Assembly (NCBI GenBank): GCA_016550425.1
Contig: JABXGS010000190.1
Location: forward strand, 1-17,426
Direction of reading: 5' to 3'
From: an archaeon
GTDB lineage: Archaea > Asgardarchaeota > Hermodarchaeia > Hermodarchaeales > Hermodarchaeaceae
DNA: 17,426 nt
A program made the position numbers and the translations under genes. The notes under the pieces were generated by a model. It was given only the letters and a program-made list of their open reading frames with translations. It was not told the DNA's origin and did no database searches. Below, one piece after another: positions 6,484 through 14,555 of the stretch (position 1 is its first letter; each line of letters begins with the position of its first letter).

Positions 6484-6527
6484 ACAGCCAATCAATGACC
6501 TCAATTGGTGGTTAGCGCATTGGCTGT
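6484..6527 (+). terminator. Stem-loop after the thioredoxin gene
   Basis: ACAGCCAAT (6484-6492) and ATTGGCTGT (6519-6527) form a perfect 9-bp stem with a 26-nt loop, 21 bp after the stop codon. A T-rich stretch, TCTAATTTTCTTTT, follows at once. This fits an end of the thioredoxin transcript. Confidence 0.5.
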
Positions 6528-6531
6528 TCTA

Positions 6532-6549
6532 ATTTTCTTTTAAGAAAAT
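6532..6549. promoter_or_regulatory. A/T palindrome just upstream of the grpE TATA box
   Basis: ATTTTCTT-TT-AAGAAAAT is a perfect inverted repeat with 8-bp arms. It ends about 7 bp before the TATA element at 6557-6567, where a BRE or activator site would sit. It may be an operator for the heat-shock genes, or its T-run may simply serve the terminator to its left. Confidence 0.4.
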
Positions 6550-6556
6550 AAATAAA

Positions 6557-6567
6557 ATTATAAATTA
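6557..6567 (+). promoter_or_regulatory. TATA box of the grpE-dnaK(-dnaJ) genes
   Basis: ATTATAAATTA fits the archaeal A-box. It predicts a transcription start near 6588, at the foot of the first hairpin below, and so a leader of about 215 nt before grpE. Confidence 0.5.
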
Positions 6568-6585
6568 TGTTGGAGGTTACCTCAT

Positions 6586-6680
6586 TGAACACATTCCTTC
6601 CGTGTTCAGGTGGTTCAAACTAAGCGGCTCCGAAAATTTTTTATTGTCAATTCGAATTTTCGTGAGCTGCTGGACCACCC
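6586..6680 (+). ncRNA. Structured leader or small RNA upstream of grpE
   Basis: Two hairpins lie in the predicted leader. TGAACAC (6586-6592) pairs with GTGTTCA (6602-6608) over a 9-nt loop. A long one follows: GGTGGT (6609-6614) with ACCACC (6674-6679); after an internal loop, AGCGGCTC (6623-6630) with GAGCTGCT (6664-6671, one G-T pair); a bulged T6663; then CGAAAATT (6631-6638) with AATTTTCG (6655-6662), closing a 16-nt loop. The total is 22 bp in the long hairpin. No coding frame explains it. It could be a regulatory leader, an independent small RNA, or chance, though the nested pairing makes chance less likely. Confidence 0.45.
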
Positions 6681-6802
6681 GAGGAGAGTCTAGAAATCTT
6701 AAACTTTGATTACAGACTAGATAGGGTAACCAAATTTCAGCACCAACCTCTCACCAGCAGCAATAATTGGCTGCACAATAATGCATCAGGAGGACTCAGT
6801 TC
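6681..6802 (+). other. Rest of the gap before grpE, with its Shine-Dalgarno site
   Basis: No gene is seen. A short repeat GCAGC (6757-6761)/GCTGC (6770-6774) and a CCTCT (6747-6751) that could pair with the ribosome site are present. GGAGG (6789-6793) lies 9 nt before the GTG and sets the grpE start. The string AGGAGGACTCA is identical to that before the thioredoxin gene. Confidence 0.6.
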
Positions 6803-7453
6803 GTGACGGATATACCGAAAAACGCCGGTAAACCACCAGAAGCCAAAGAAGGTGAGAAAAGGATAGCTGATGAATCAGCCTCTGCAGAGACCGCCCCCAA
6901 GGAACCCACAAAACCTAGACCCATAACGAAAAAACAGTTACAAAAAGCCTTGGAAGAAGCCCAAGCACAGATTCAGAAGTATAAGACCCAGCTCGCATAC
7001 ATACAAGCTGATCATGAAAATTACGTAAAATCGATGGAACGTCGCGAAACAAATCTCCGGCTCCAAGCAAATCGAGAGCTCCTTCTAGCGTTTTTACCGA
7101 TTCTTGATGATTTAGAACGTGCCCAACTCATGGTTCCCCAGATTGAAGTAAACAACCCCTTCATTGAAGGATTAGCCATGCTAGTGACCAATCTGAAATC
7201 GGCGTTAACGAATGCTGGCGTCAAAGTAATTGAATGCATTGGTAAGCCTTTTGATCCCCTACGTCATGAAGCGGTGGTCCGAGAAGAGTCCACAGCCCAC
7301 CTGCCAAACACGGTCATTGAAGAATTACGTAGAGGCTATCTCTTGAAGGGAGCATTGCTGCGACCCTCCATGGTGAAGATTGCGATTGCACCTGCTCCAT
7401 CTCCGAAGACCGAAGCAAAATTATCGGTCGAAAACGAATCAAAGAAAAAATAA
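6803..7453 (+). CDS. grpE: GrpE, nucleotide exchange factor for DnaK
   Basis: GrpE releases ADP from DnaK so that the chaperone can rebind ATP. The 216 residues have a charged, disordered start (1-42), a long coiled coil (about 43-92, QKALEEAQAQIQKYKTQL), a four-helix-bundle part with LLLAFLPILDDLERA (93-107), and the C-terminal beta domain with the family signature KPFDPLRHEAV (148-158) and RRGYLLKGALLRPSMVKIA (176-194). The start is GTG, chosen because GGAGG lies 9 nt upstream and the frame begins well before the coiled coil. It precedes dnaK by 34 bp, an operon-like spacing. The upstream leader is long and structured. The residue pattern leaves little doubt about the family. Confidence 0.96.
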   Translation: MTDIPKNAGKPPEAKEGEKRIADESASAETAPKEPTKPRPITKKQLQKALEEAQAQIQKYKTQLAYIQADHENYVKSMERRETNLRLQANRELLLAFLPILDDLERAQLMVPQIEVNNPFIEGLAMLVTNLKSALTNAGVKVIECIGKPFDPLRHEAVVREESTAHLPNTVIEELRRGYLLKGALLRPSMVKIAIAPAPSPKTEAKLSVENESKKK

Positions 7454-7487
7454 CATATGAAGATAATTGACAAGAAGTTGATGAAAA

Positions 7488-9389
7488 ATGGCGAAAATAA
7501 TTGGAATTGATTTGGGAACAAGCAACTCAGCCGCTGCTGTGATGCGCGGCGAGCGTCCCATCATTGTTCCCAGCGCTGAAGGACCCACTGTATCCGGTAA
7601 AGCCTTTCCATCCTATGTAGCTATCGCTGAAGATGGAACACGACTGGTTGGCGAACCAGCTCGTCGCCAGGCGGTAGCAAATCCCGAAGGAACCGTTACA
7701 GCTGTGAAGCGCAAAATGGGAACCCGCAAGAAAGTTAAAATCCGCGATAAGACCTTCACCCCCGAGGAAGTATCCTCATTTATCCTTCGTAAAATTAAAA
7801 CTGATGCTGAAGCCTTTCTTGGAGAACCAGTTTCACAAGCTGTGATAACAGTACCTGCGTACTTTAATGATAATCAACGACAGGCCACGAAAGATGCAGG
7901 AGAACTAGCCGGATTAGAGGTTGTTCGACTAATCAACGAACCAACAGCAGCCTCACTCGCTTATGGTATTGATAAACTAGATCAGGAACTCCGAATCCTT
8001 GTATTTGATCTTGGAGGTGGCACCTTGGATGTCACCATCATGGAATTCGGCCCAGACCCAGATACCGGAAGCGGGTTATTCCAGGTTGTATCCACAGCCG
8101 GGGATACCCAACTGGGCGGAACAGACATGGATCTCTCGATTGCTGAATGGTTAGCCGATGAATTCAAAGGAGAACACGGGATGGATCTCCATGATGATCC
8201 AACGGCATGGCGACGTTTGCTTGAGGCTTCAGAAAAAGCCAAAATCGAATTATCCAATGTGATTGAAACGGAAATCAACCTGCCATATCTGACAGCTGAT
8301 AAAAGTGGACCTAAACATTTGCAAAGAAAACTCACACGGGCTAAACTCGAGGATCTCGTTCGTGATATAGTCAATCGGTGCGATGGCCCCATGAGACAAG
8401 CCATCAGTGACGCCAAACTTCGACCGAATGAAGTTGACAAGATTATACTCATTGGTGGACCGACACGAATGCCCATCGTCCGCCAATACGTTGAGAAGTT
8501 CATTGGTAAGAAGGCAGAAAGAGGTGTCGACCCAATGGAAGCAGTTGCCCTTGGTGCAGCAATCCAAGGTGGCGTTATTACTGGCGACGTGAAAGACCTA
8601 CTTCTCCTTGACGTCACTCCCCTCTCGTTAGGCGTTGAAACGAAGGGAGACATCATGACGCCTATCATTGAACGCAATACAACTATTCCTGTTGAGCGCA
8701 GTCAAATCTTCAGTACAGCTGCGAACATGCAAACCGTAGTCACCATTCATGTCCTCCAAGGTGAGCGCTCTAGAGCCAGCCAAAACATCTCATTAGGCCA
8801 GTTTAACCTCACCGGAATTCCACCAGCACCCATGGGAGTGCCACAAATCGAGGTTACTTTTGATATTGATGTTAACGGTATACTCCACGTGAAGGCTAAA
8901 GACCTAGGCACCGGGAATGAACAAAAAATCACAATCTCAGCATCCACAAAATTAACTGAAAATCAAAAGGAAAAGATGGTCGCTGATGCAGAGAAATATG
9001 AAGAAGAAGATAAGCGGTATCGTGAAGAAGTCGAAGAACTGAACAAGGCGGAAGCGCTTGTCTATTCTGCTCGAAAGACCATCAAAGAACTGGGAGATAA
9101 AATCAGTGCAGAGGACAAGGAGAAAATCGAAGAGGCTGCAAACCGGCTGGAAAAGGCAGTGCAAGACAAGGATTTAGCCACGGCTAAACAAGAAATGGAA
9201 ACCCTTACTGATATTTTACAGGGTGTGGGAACAGCTGTCTATCAACAGGTTGCTGAAGAACAAGCACGTGCTCAGGCCCAAGAAGGCGTTGCTGATGAAT
9301 CAGATTCCAAGTCCAAAAAGAAGAAGAAAGGCAAAGAAAAAGTTGTAGACGCCGATTACGAAGTTGTCGACGACGAAGACAAAAAATAG
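7488..9389 (+). CDS. dnaK: Hsp70 chaperone DnaK
   Basis: DnaK binds unfolded peptides in an ATP-driven cycle with DnaJ and GrpE. The 633 residues contain the ATPase signatures [10 protein letters not shown] (5-14), [13 protein letters not shown] (172-184) and [17 protein letters not shown] (319-335), the linker DLLLLDV (370-376), the substrate domain (about 377-490, with [16 protein letters not shown]) and a helical lid rich in E/K, ending in a Lys stretch and [11 protein letters not shown]. The N-terminal domain lacks the roughly 24-residue insert that proteobacterial DnaK carries after the KxxMG motif (here [11 protein letters not shown], 72-82). That is the form found in archaea and Gram-positive bacteria. 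Full length, no damage. The ATG is preceded by GTTGATG, a weak ribosome site. Confidence 0.98.
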   Translation: MAKIIGIDLGTSNSAAAVMRGERPIIVPSAEGPTVSGKAFPSYVAIAEDGTRLVGEPARRQAVANPEGTVTAVKRKMGTRKKVKIRDKTFTPEEVSSFILRKIKTDAEAFLGEPVSQAVITVPAYFNDNQRQATKDAGELAGLEVVRLINEPTAASLAYGIDKLDQELRILVFDLGGGTLDVTIMEFGPDPDTGSGLFQVVSTAGDTQLGGTDMDLSIAEWLADEFKGEHGMDLHDDPTAWRRLLEASEKAKIELSNVIETEINLPYLTADKSGPKHLQRKLTRAKLEDLVRDIVNRCDGPMRQAISDAKLRPNEVDKIILIGGPTRMPIVRQYVEKFIGKKAERGVDPMEAVALGAAIQGGVITGDVKDLLLLDVTPLSLGVETKGDIMTPIIERNTTIPVERSQIFSTAANMQTVVTIHVLQGERSRASQNISLGQFNLTGIPPAPMGVPQIEVTFDIDVNGILHVKAKDLGTGNEQKITISASTKLTENQKEKMVADAEKYEEEDKRYREEVEELNKAEALVYSARKTIKELGDKISAEDKEKIEEAANRLEKAVQDKDLATAKQEMETLTDILQGVGTAVYQQVAEEQARAQAQEGVADESDSKSKKKKKGKEKVVDADYEVVDDEDKK

Positions 9390-9485
9390 CTTAGACTTCC
9401 ATCAATAATGCAGAGCCCACGTCGGTTCAGGCAGAACAAATAAAAGCGAAGTTTAGTTTCGGATACCCATTTACGGTGTATTAGT
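9390..9485 (+). other. dnaK-dnaJ spacer
   Basis: A 96-bp gap. CAAATAAAAG (about 9438-9447) is a possible weak A-box that would give dnaJ its own promoter. GGTG near 9476 precedes the GTG start of dnaJ. No clear hairpin is seen. Confidence 0.3.
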
Positions 9486-10598
9486 GTGAGTTATGGTAGC
9501 AATCAGAAACGCGACTATTATGAAGTGCTAGGTGTAGATCGGAAAGCTACACAGGCTGAAATTAGAAGTGCTTACCGTAAACTTGCGCTCAAATATCATC
9601 CCGACCGGAATAAAGAGCCAGATGCGGCCAATAAATTCAAGGAAGTCTCAGAAGCGTATGCTATCCTTTCGGATGAGAATAAACGACGACAATATGACCA
9701 GTTTGGTCATGCTGGAATAAGTGGTCGTTATAGTGCTGAGGACATTTTTGGTGGAATTAACTTCGAAGACATCCTGAGAAGTTTCGGACTTGGTGGAGGA
9801 CTGGGAGGTTTCGGAAGCATCTTCGATTTCCTTATGGGCCGAGGGGGGAGGAGATCAGCACGCCAAGAGCAAGCGATTGACCTGCGTTATGACATGAAAA
9901 TATCCTTGAAAGAAGCAGCCACGGGTGTGGAAAGGGAAATCAATCTAAAGCGTGATGAACAGTGTCCACAATGCGGGGGAACTGGTGGTGAACCTGGAAC
10001 CCCTATGAATACATGTTCGCGTTGTCATGGACGCGGTGAGTTGCGACAGGTCCAGCAGACGATGTTTGGACAGGTTATCCGTGTTGGTACTTGTCCTGAT
10101 TGTCATGGGCAAGGTCAAATTGTTGAAACACCTTGCTCGAAGTGTAGGGGGAAACGAACGGTTCAAGAAAAACGGAGTATCCGAGTTCAAATCCCTCCGG
10201 GTGTGGAATCGGGTTCAATGCTCCGGTTAAAAGACCAGGGAGCCTCTCAGGCTGGAGGAAGGCCTGGTGACTTGTATGTTGTTGTTCATGTGGAGCCAGA
10301 TAAGACCTTTCAACGCGTGGGCGACGATATTTTGATGGAATTATCTATTACCATTACCCAGGCTGCATTAGGAAGTGAAATTGAAGTCCCTACTCTTCTT
10401 TCTAAGGCGAAGTTAAAGATACCAGCAGGAACACAACCAGATACCGTCCTTCGATTGAAAGGACAAGGTATGCCCCGTGCCCGGTGGCGCGGAAATGGCG
10501 ATCAACTTGTACGGATAAGAGTCGAGGTTCCAAAGAAGCTGAATCAACGTCAGCAGGAACTATTCAAACAACTTTCCAATGAATTGGATAAGAACTGA
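9486..10598 (+). CDS. dnaJ: Co-chaperone DnaJ (type I Hsp40)
   Basis: DnaJ delivers substrates to DnaK and stimulates its ATPase. The 370 residues include the J domain (10-75) with HPD at 38-40, a Gly/Phe-rich linker (about 90-118: [18 protein letters not shown]), four zinc-binding CxxCxGxG repeats (CPQCGGTG 160-167, CSRCHGRG 177-184, CPDCHGQG 203-210, CSKCRGKR 217-224) and two C-terminal beta domains. The fourth repeat ends in GKR instead of GxG, which leaves the cysteines intact. Start GTG AGT TAT chosen for the upstream GGTG and for fit to the J domain. It ends 4 bp before the convergent pmbA stop. With grpE and dnaK it makes a complete Hsp70 set in canonical order. Confidence 0.97.
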   Translation: MSYGSNQKRDYYEVLGVDRKATQAEIRSAYRKLALKYHPDRNKEPDAANKFKEVSEAYAILSDENKRRQYDQFGHAGISGRYSAEDIFGGINFEDILRSFGLGGGLGGFGSIFDFLMGRGGRRSARQEQAIDLRYDMKISLKEAATGVEREINLKRDEQCPQCGGTGGEPGTPMNTCSRCHGRGELRQVQQTMFGQVIRVGTCPDCHGQGQIVETPCSKCRGKRTVQEKRSIRVQIPPGVESGSMLRLKDQGASQAGGRPGDLYVVVHVEPDKTFQRVGDDILMELSITITQAALGSEIEVPTLLSKAKLKIPAGTQPDTVLRLKGQGMPRARWRGNGDQLVRIRVEVPKKLNQRQQELFKQLSNELDKN

Positions 10599-10602
10599 AG
10601 TC

Positions 10603-11979
10603 TTAGTCGGCCTTGGCAACCACTTGGATGTCACTGAATTGAATGGACGGAGCGATGAGTGAACCGCCTGCTCCAACGAGGTAACTTCGAACATCGTTTC
10701 CAACAACATCAACTTTCTTGATGAGGTTAAAGGCATTCCCTGCTAACATTAGACCATGGACTGCGCCAGTGAGTTCTCCATCGATAATGCGAAACGCAGG
10801 GTTACCTACTACACTGTAATCTCCGGTTTCTTGGTTCGATGAATGCGCACCTTGTAAGCCTTTGATTAAATATCCTGATTTTATCTCTCCTAACATATCT
10901 TCAAGTGAGTGTTTTCCACCAGGAACCACCATATTCGTGGGAGCTGTATCTACAACGCCTGTTCGGAGGTTGCGACTTGCGTTTCCTGTACTGGTTTCTT
11001 CGTGGCGATTAGCCCAGTAATTAGTCCATAAAAAGGATTGTAGTTTACCCTTTTGGATGATGGGTGTCTTTTGTTGAGGAACCCCTTCGCCGTCAAAAAG
11101 ACCTGTGGCGTATCCACCATTGTAGAGTCCATCATCTGTGAAGGAAAGAGCTTCAGAAGCGATAATGTCTCCTTTCTTATCTGCAAGTTTTGATTTTCCA
11201 CGAACTACGTTTTCACCCTTGATTGCGGGCATGAAAGCAAAGGCGAGGAGAGAGCCCAAGGCACTTGCTTCAAAAAGGATAGTTCCGGAACCGGTTTCTC
11301 CTTTTGCATGCTTCTTTGCCAGGAGCACATCCTTCACAGTTTTGTTGACAATATATTCCAGATCCAGCTTGAAGTTACGATTAACATCAACCGACCAGAC
11401 TGAAGGAGTCATACCAGTTTCAGTTGGAGCTACTAAAACAGCGTAGGCATAAACACCGGTTCCTCTATCGCTGATGGAGATGCCGTTGGAGTTAGCGTAA
11501 GCGGTCCATCCAAAGAATCCACCTGTACCTGCTTCTCCAATAATTATCGACGAATCCTTCTCTTTAATCTCCTTGGCAATTTTTGTGGATAGGTCAACAA
11601 AAACTCCAGGATCTTTTTCCGGAATTGATGCGTCCCAGGTTCCTGTCACTTTTGTGTATTTGGTTTTAAGTGCGAAATCCTTCCAAGTCTCATCGGGTGT
11701 ACTGGCTTTTGCTGCTGCGATTGCACGTTTCACTGATTCTTCAATTGTATCTGGATTAAGTCGATTGGTATAAGCAGATCCTAATTGTCTATCTATCACA
11801 ACTCGAATTGAGGCACCTGCGTCCTGCATTTTTAATGCCTTGTTGATCTGCCCTAAAGCGACTTCACAGCTGATTTCATAATTATCCTGTAATAGAATCT
11901 CAATCTGATCAACTTGCTTAGAGCCAAAAGCTACAGCTTTTTCTGCAAGCGAAAACAGGGATTGTTCTTTGTCTTTCAT
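10603..11979 (-). CDS. pmbA: TldE/PmbA-family protein, non-catalytic partner of TldD
   Basis: TldE (PmbA) pairs with TldD to form a metallopeptidase that degrades unfolded or tailored peptides. The 458 residues match the U62 family: an N-terminal part with AEKAVAFGSKQVDQIEILLQ and IRVVIDRQLGSAYTNRL, and a C-terminal part with LFDGEGVPQQKTPIIQKGKLQSFLWTNYWA, STGNASRN, MVVPGG and GDYSVVGNPAFRI. There is no HExxxH zinc motif, as expected of TldE. The ATG at 11979 is chosen because GGAGGT (minus strand, 11987-11992) lies 7 nt upstream; an in-frame TTG at 12009 would place the start inside tldD and lacks such a site. It lies 13 bp after tldD, so the two are one operon. Confidence 0.93.
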   Translation of the reverse strand: MKDKEQSLFSLAEKAVAFGSKQVDQIEILLQDNYEISCEVALGQINKALKMQDAGASIRVVIDRQLGSAYTNRLNPDTIEESVKRAIAAAKASTPDETWKDFALKTKYTKVTGTWDASIPEKDPGVFVDLSTKIAKEIKEKDSSIIIGEAGTGGFFGWTAYANSNGISISDRGTGVYAYAVLVAPTETGMTPSVWSVDVNRNFKLDLEYIVNKTVKDVLLAKKHAKGETGSGTILFEASALGSLLAFAFMPAIKGENVVRGKSKLADKKGDIIASEALSFTDDGLYNGGYATGLFDGEGVPQQKTPIIQKGKLQSFLWTNYWANRHEETSTGNASRNLRTGVVDTAPTNMVVPGGKHSLEDMLGEIKSGYLIKGLQGAHSSNQETGDYSVVGNPAFRIIDGELTGAVHGLMLAGNAFNLIKKVDVVGNDVRSYLVGAGGSLIAPSIQFSDIQVVAKAD

Positions 11980-11992
11980 GTTTGTAACCTCC

Positions 11993-13387
11993 TTAATCTT
12001 TTCCTCCAAAGGTTATCGGACCACTTCCAAATCGAATGAGTGGTCCACCATCACTGATGAGAGCCTCTTGACCTTTTCCACATCGACCTGCACCAAAAGC
12101 AAAAGCCTCTTTGCCTACTCCTTCAATCTTCAATAGGGCCTCAGTAGCGATGCCCGAGATAGACATATTGGTAACAGAGTTTCCTAATTCACCATTGACA
12201 ATCTCAAAAGCTTCTTGGATTCCTACCTGAAAACTTGCATTCATTTCAGCTTGACCACCTGCGACACCAAGACAATAATAGCCGAAGTCGATTCCTTCAA
12301 AGAGTTCATCATCAGGCGTATCACCACGCTCAAAGAAAGTGTTACGCATCCGGATTAGTGGTACATAGCGATAGTCTTCAGCCCGTGCATTTCCTGAAGG
12401 GAGCAAACTAGTTTTCTTTGCATATTCACGGTCGGTGAGAAGGGCGCTGAGGACCCCATCTTTGATCAAATAAACCCTGCTGGTTGGCACGCCTTCATCG
12501 TCATATTTGCTAGTGCCTAAACCTTCAGCGATGGTTCCATCATCGACCATCGAGACGCCCTTAGGAGCAACTTCTTGGTTCATTTTCCCAGCAAAGGCAG
12601 ATTGTAAAGTGAGATCTGCTTCAGCTAAGTGCCCCAATGCTTCATGAGCGAGTGTACCCACAACTTTGGGACCCAGTACACATGGAAAGCTTCCTGGTTT
12701 TGGTGTTGAACCTTTGAGCTGTTTTTTCACGCGTTCAACAATTCGTTCGCCTACAATTTCGGGTGTCTGTTCATTTTCATAAAATTCCCAGCCATGAGCG
12801 GTTGTGCCGCTCTCGTCTCGGGCTCCAGTGATTTTGCTGTTCTCTTTAGCGGTTAACCAGACCCACAAATGGACATGACCAAACCCTAGTTCTAATTCGG
12901 TGCCTTCGTTCGTAACGATATATTTAGTACCGTACCCATCGCGTTGACGAATGGTAATCGCTTTGACACGTGAATCAAGTCGTTGGGTCTCTTTCCACAG
13001 TTTGGCAGCATAAGCGATTTTTTCTTTTGGGTCCACGTCTGTGGGGTTTCGATCCACTTTCAGTTGTATCGTGTCTTTTGCTGGTCTTATTTCTGCAAGC
13101 TCAATTGGATCTCTGCGAGCTTGACTAGCACTATTCGCGAGGGAAAAAGCATCTTTGACCGATGCGTGTAACCCCTTAGGAGAAAGATCATTAGAAGAGA
13201 CGAAACCCCAAGTTCCACCAGCTAAGACACGAATTGCAACACCTTCTTCGATACGCTGGCTAATACTTCGGACTCGACCATCTTCATATTGCGTATTGCT
13301 GCGGTTTAGGGATTCTGCTCGTAACTCGACATAGGTAGCACCGAGTTTTTCACCATACTCCGCAGCCTTTTGGAGCTTATCAATCAC
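11993..13387 (-). CDS. tldD: TldD metalloprotease (U62 family), catalytic subunit
   Basis: TldD is the zinc-bearing half of the TldD/TldE peptidase. The 464 residues show the family core LAHEALGHLAEAD with the HExxxH motif (H248, E249, H253), preceded by CVLGPKVVGTL and followed by DEGVPTSRVYLIKDGVL, SGNARAEDYRYVPLIRMRNT and FGAGRCGKGQ, where C436 is the usual third zinc ligand. Start: the frame is open to a GTG at 13447, but the likely TATA (13450-13457) would start the mRNA near 13427, inside that extension. The GTG at 13387 (AAGTGAT just upstream, then IDKLQKAAEYGEKLGA) fits family length better; GTG at 13396 is also possible. It diverges from the Mut7-C gene. Confidence 0.93.
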   Translation of the reverse strand: MIDKLQKAAEYGEKLGATYVELRAESLNRSNTQYEDGRVRSISQRIEEGVAIRVLAGGTWGFVSSNDLSPKGLHASVKDAFSLANSASQARRDPIELAEIRPAKDTIQLKVDRNPTDVDPKEKIAYAAKLWKETQRLDSRVKAITIRQRDGYGTKYIVTNEGTELELGFGHVHLWVWLTAKENSKITGARDESGTTAHGWEFYENEQTPEIVGERIVERVKKQLKGSTPKPGSFPCVLGPKVVGTLAHEALGHLAEADLTLQSAFAGKMNQEVAPKGVSMVDDGTIAEGLGTSKYDDEGVPTSRVYLIKDGVLSALLTDREYAKKTSLLPSGNARAEDYRYVPLIRMRNTFFERGDTPDDELFEGIDFGYYCLGVAGGQAEMNASFQVGIQEAFEIVNGELGNSVTNMSISGIATEALLKIEGVGKEAFAFGAGRCGKGQEALISDGGPLIRFGSGPITFGGKD

Positions 13388-13449
13388 GAGAATCACTTCT
13401 TGCGTATAGGAACTTACACTATTATAGACGCGGATAGGATACATCACTT

Positions 13450-13457
13450 CTTATAAG
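13450..13457. promoter_or_regulatory. Palindromic TATA element shared by tldD and the Mut7-C gene
   Basis: CTTATAAG is an 8-bp palindrome midway between two divergent genes. Counting about 26 bp each way gives starts near 13427 for tldD and near 13480 for Mut7-C. Both are consistent with the ribosome sites found. It may drive both genes. Confidence 0.4.
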
Positions 13458-13493
13458 CCGATTGGATTGAACAAATAAAACGAGGAGATACTA

Positions 13494-13982
13494 TTGACAC
13501 CAAAAGTCACGTTCATCGCTGATGCCATGCTGGGATCTCTCGCCCGTTGGCTCCGATTACTAGGATATGATACCCTCTACTGTGAAACCCAATCCGATGA
13601 TGAAATCCTTGAAAGGATCCACAACAGGATTCTTCTAACCCGAGATAAAGAATTAATCGTGCGAGCCAAACAACTAAGGTACCGCGTTCTAAACCCAGGA
13701 AGCGGGTCCGTAGGATCAATGCTCCAACAACTCCAGCAGGAACTAGAAATTCCGTTTGTTGCAGATCCTGATCTAAGTCGATGTGCCAAATGCAATTCAC
13801 CGCTTCAGAAATGTGAGCGGCACAAAGTCCAAAATATTGTACCTGAAGGATCCTTAAGGAAGCACCAGAGTTTTTGGCAGTGTACAAATAATGAGTGCCA
13901 AAAGGTCTATTGGCAAGGACGGCATTGGACCCGCATTAAAAATACACTCAACCAAATTGATTTGAAAAAGACTTCAGACTGA
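13494..13982 (+). CDS. Mut7-C RNase-domain protein with C-terminal zinc ribbon (PIN-like)
   Basis: Mut7-C proteins have a PIN-like nuclease fold and are proposed RNases in RNA processing. The 162 residues begin FIADAMLGSLARWLRLLGYDTLY (7-29, acidic D10), then a helix with SDDEILE (34-40), then RILLTRDKEL (45-54, D51). D10, D35 or D36 and D51 are the likely metal-binding acids. The C-terminal zinc ribbon has CAKC (97-100) and C130 with C135 (FWQCTNNECQKVYWQGRHW), typical of the family. The start is TTG, supported by GAGGAG a few bases upstream. It diverges from tldD and overlaps the convergent YjjX gene by 9 bp. Substrate unknown. Confidence 0.92.
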   Translation: MTPKVTFIADAMLGSLARWLRLLGYDTLYCETQSDDEILERIHNRILLTRDKELIVRAKQLRYRVLNPGSGSVGSMLQQLQQELEIPFVADPDLSRCAKCNSPLQKCERHKVQNIVPEGSLRKHQSFWQCTNNECQKVYWQGRHWTRIKNTLNQIDLKKTSD

Positions 13983-14507
13983 CTTAGGATAATAGGTTGG
14001 GAGAAGAAAGCGGGGTAGAGCACAGATTACAGCATCACGAAGAATCTGTGTTCGAGTTAACCGCTTTTGGGTGAGTACACCCATTACACCCTCATTTTGG
14101 AAAAGGTCGTTCCGTCCCAATAGTCTATCGACAGTTTGTTTGCTAGTATCACTTGTCGGATCGATTTTCTTCACAAGCTGTTGCGATACTTCAATTGCTA
14201 CAGACCGGGCTACACTAATTTCCTCACTTTTCTTGATTGCTGCGATAGCCTGGATATAGAAGGTATGATTAAATTGTAGCAGCCCCCCTTCAATCCCAAC
14301 TGCAAAATCTGTCTGTGGTTCTTTTTTATAAGCTGATTTCGCTCGATTGAGAGCACCCTGTAATGCTTCAACCTCAGACATGGGAAAGGGTCGGACACCT
14401 GAATTGACAATCACAGGGATTACTGATACTTTGTCGAAGTATAATTCAAAAGCTTGCTTAACTGCTTCCAGTTTCACAGGGTTTTGTGAGCCAACCACAA
14501 TATGCAT
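13974..14507 (-). CDS. yjjX: Inosine/xanthosine triphosphatase-like protein (YjjX family)
   Basis: YjjX enzymes hydrolyse ITP/XTP and so keep deaminated purines out of nucleic acids; the family has the Maf/Ham1 (NTPase-like) fold. The 177 residues show VGSQNPVKLEAVKQAF (5-20), the phosphate-binding start, then EALQGALNRAKSAYK (47-61), VGIEGG (70-75), an SVAIEVSQQLVKKI segment and GVMGVLTQKRLTRTQILRDAVICALPRF near the end. Length is normal (about 170-180). It is the last gene of a leftward group, 48 bp after an unrecognised membrane protein, and its 3' end overlaps Mut7-C. No strong ribosome site precedes the ATG. Confidence 0.92.
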   Translation of the reverse strand: MHIVVGSQNPVKLEAVKQAFELYFDKVSVIPVIVNSGVRPFPMSEVEALQGALNRAKSAYKKEPQTDFAVGIEGGLLQFNHTFYIQAIAAIKKSEEISVARSVAIEVSQQLVKKIDPTSDTSKQTVDRLLGRNDLFQNEGVMGVLTQKRLTRTQILRDAVICALPRFLLPTYYPKSV

Positions 14508-14555
14508 GGCAAGTTGGTATTTGGTTCTTCCTAAAAAGGCTAGGCTATTGGCTTG

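Noticed and set aside
6567..6623. Short plus-strand frame MLEVTSLNTFLPCSGGSN before grpE, possible leader peptide
   Set aside because: Its ATG lies upstream of the predicted transcription start (about 6588) and it has no ribosome site, so the RNA-structure reading is simpler.
6609..6630. GGTTCAAAC string resembling a tRNA T-loop
   Set aside because: No acceptor stem, anticodon arm or D arm can be formed around it; the bases belong to the long hairpin instead.
7982..8677. Long antisense frame (231 codons) inside dnaK
   Set aside because: It lies wholly opposite conserved DnaK sequence, is rich in Ser/Arg/Pro as mirror frames of such genes are, and has no ribosome site or recognisable domain.
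11980..12009. TTG at 12009 as the start of PmbA
   Set aside because: It would overlap the end of tldD and lacks a ribosome site, while the ATG at 11979 has GGAGGT 7 nt upstream.
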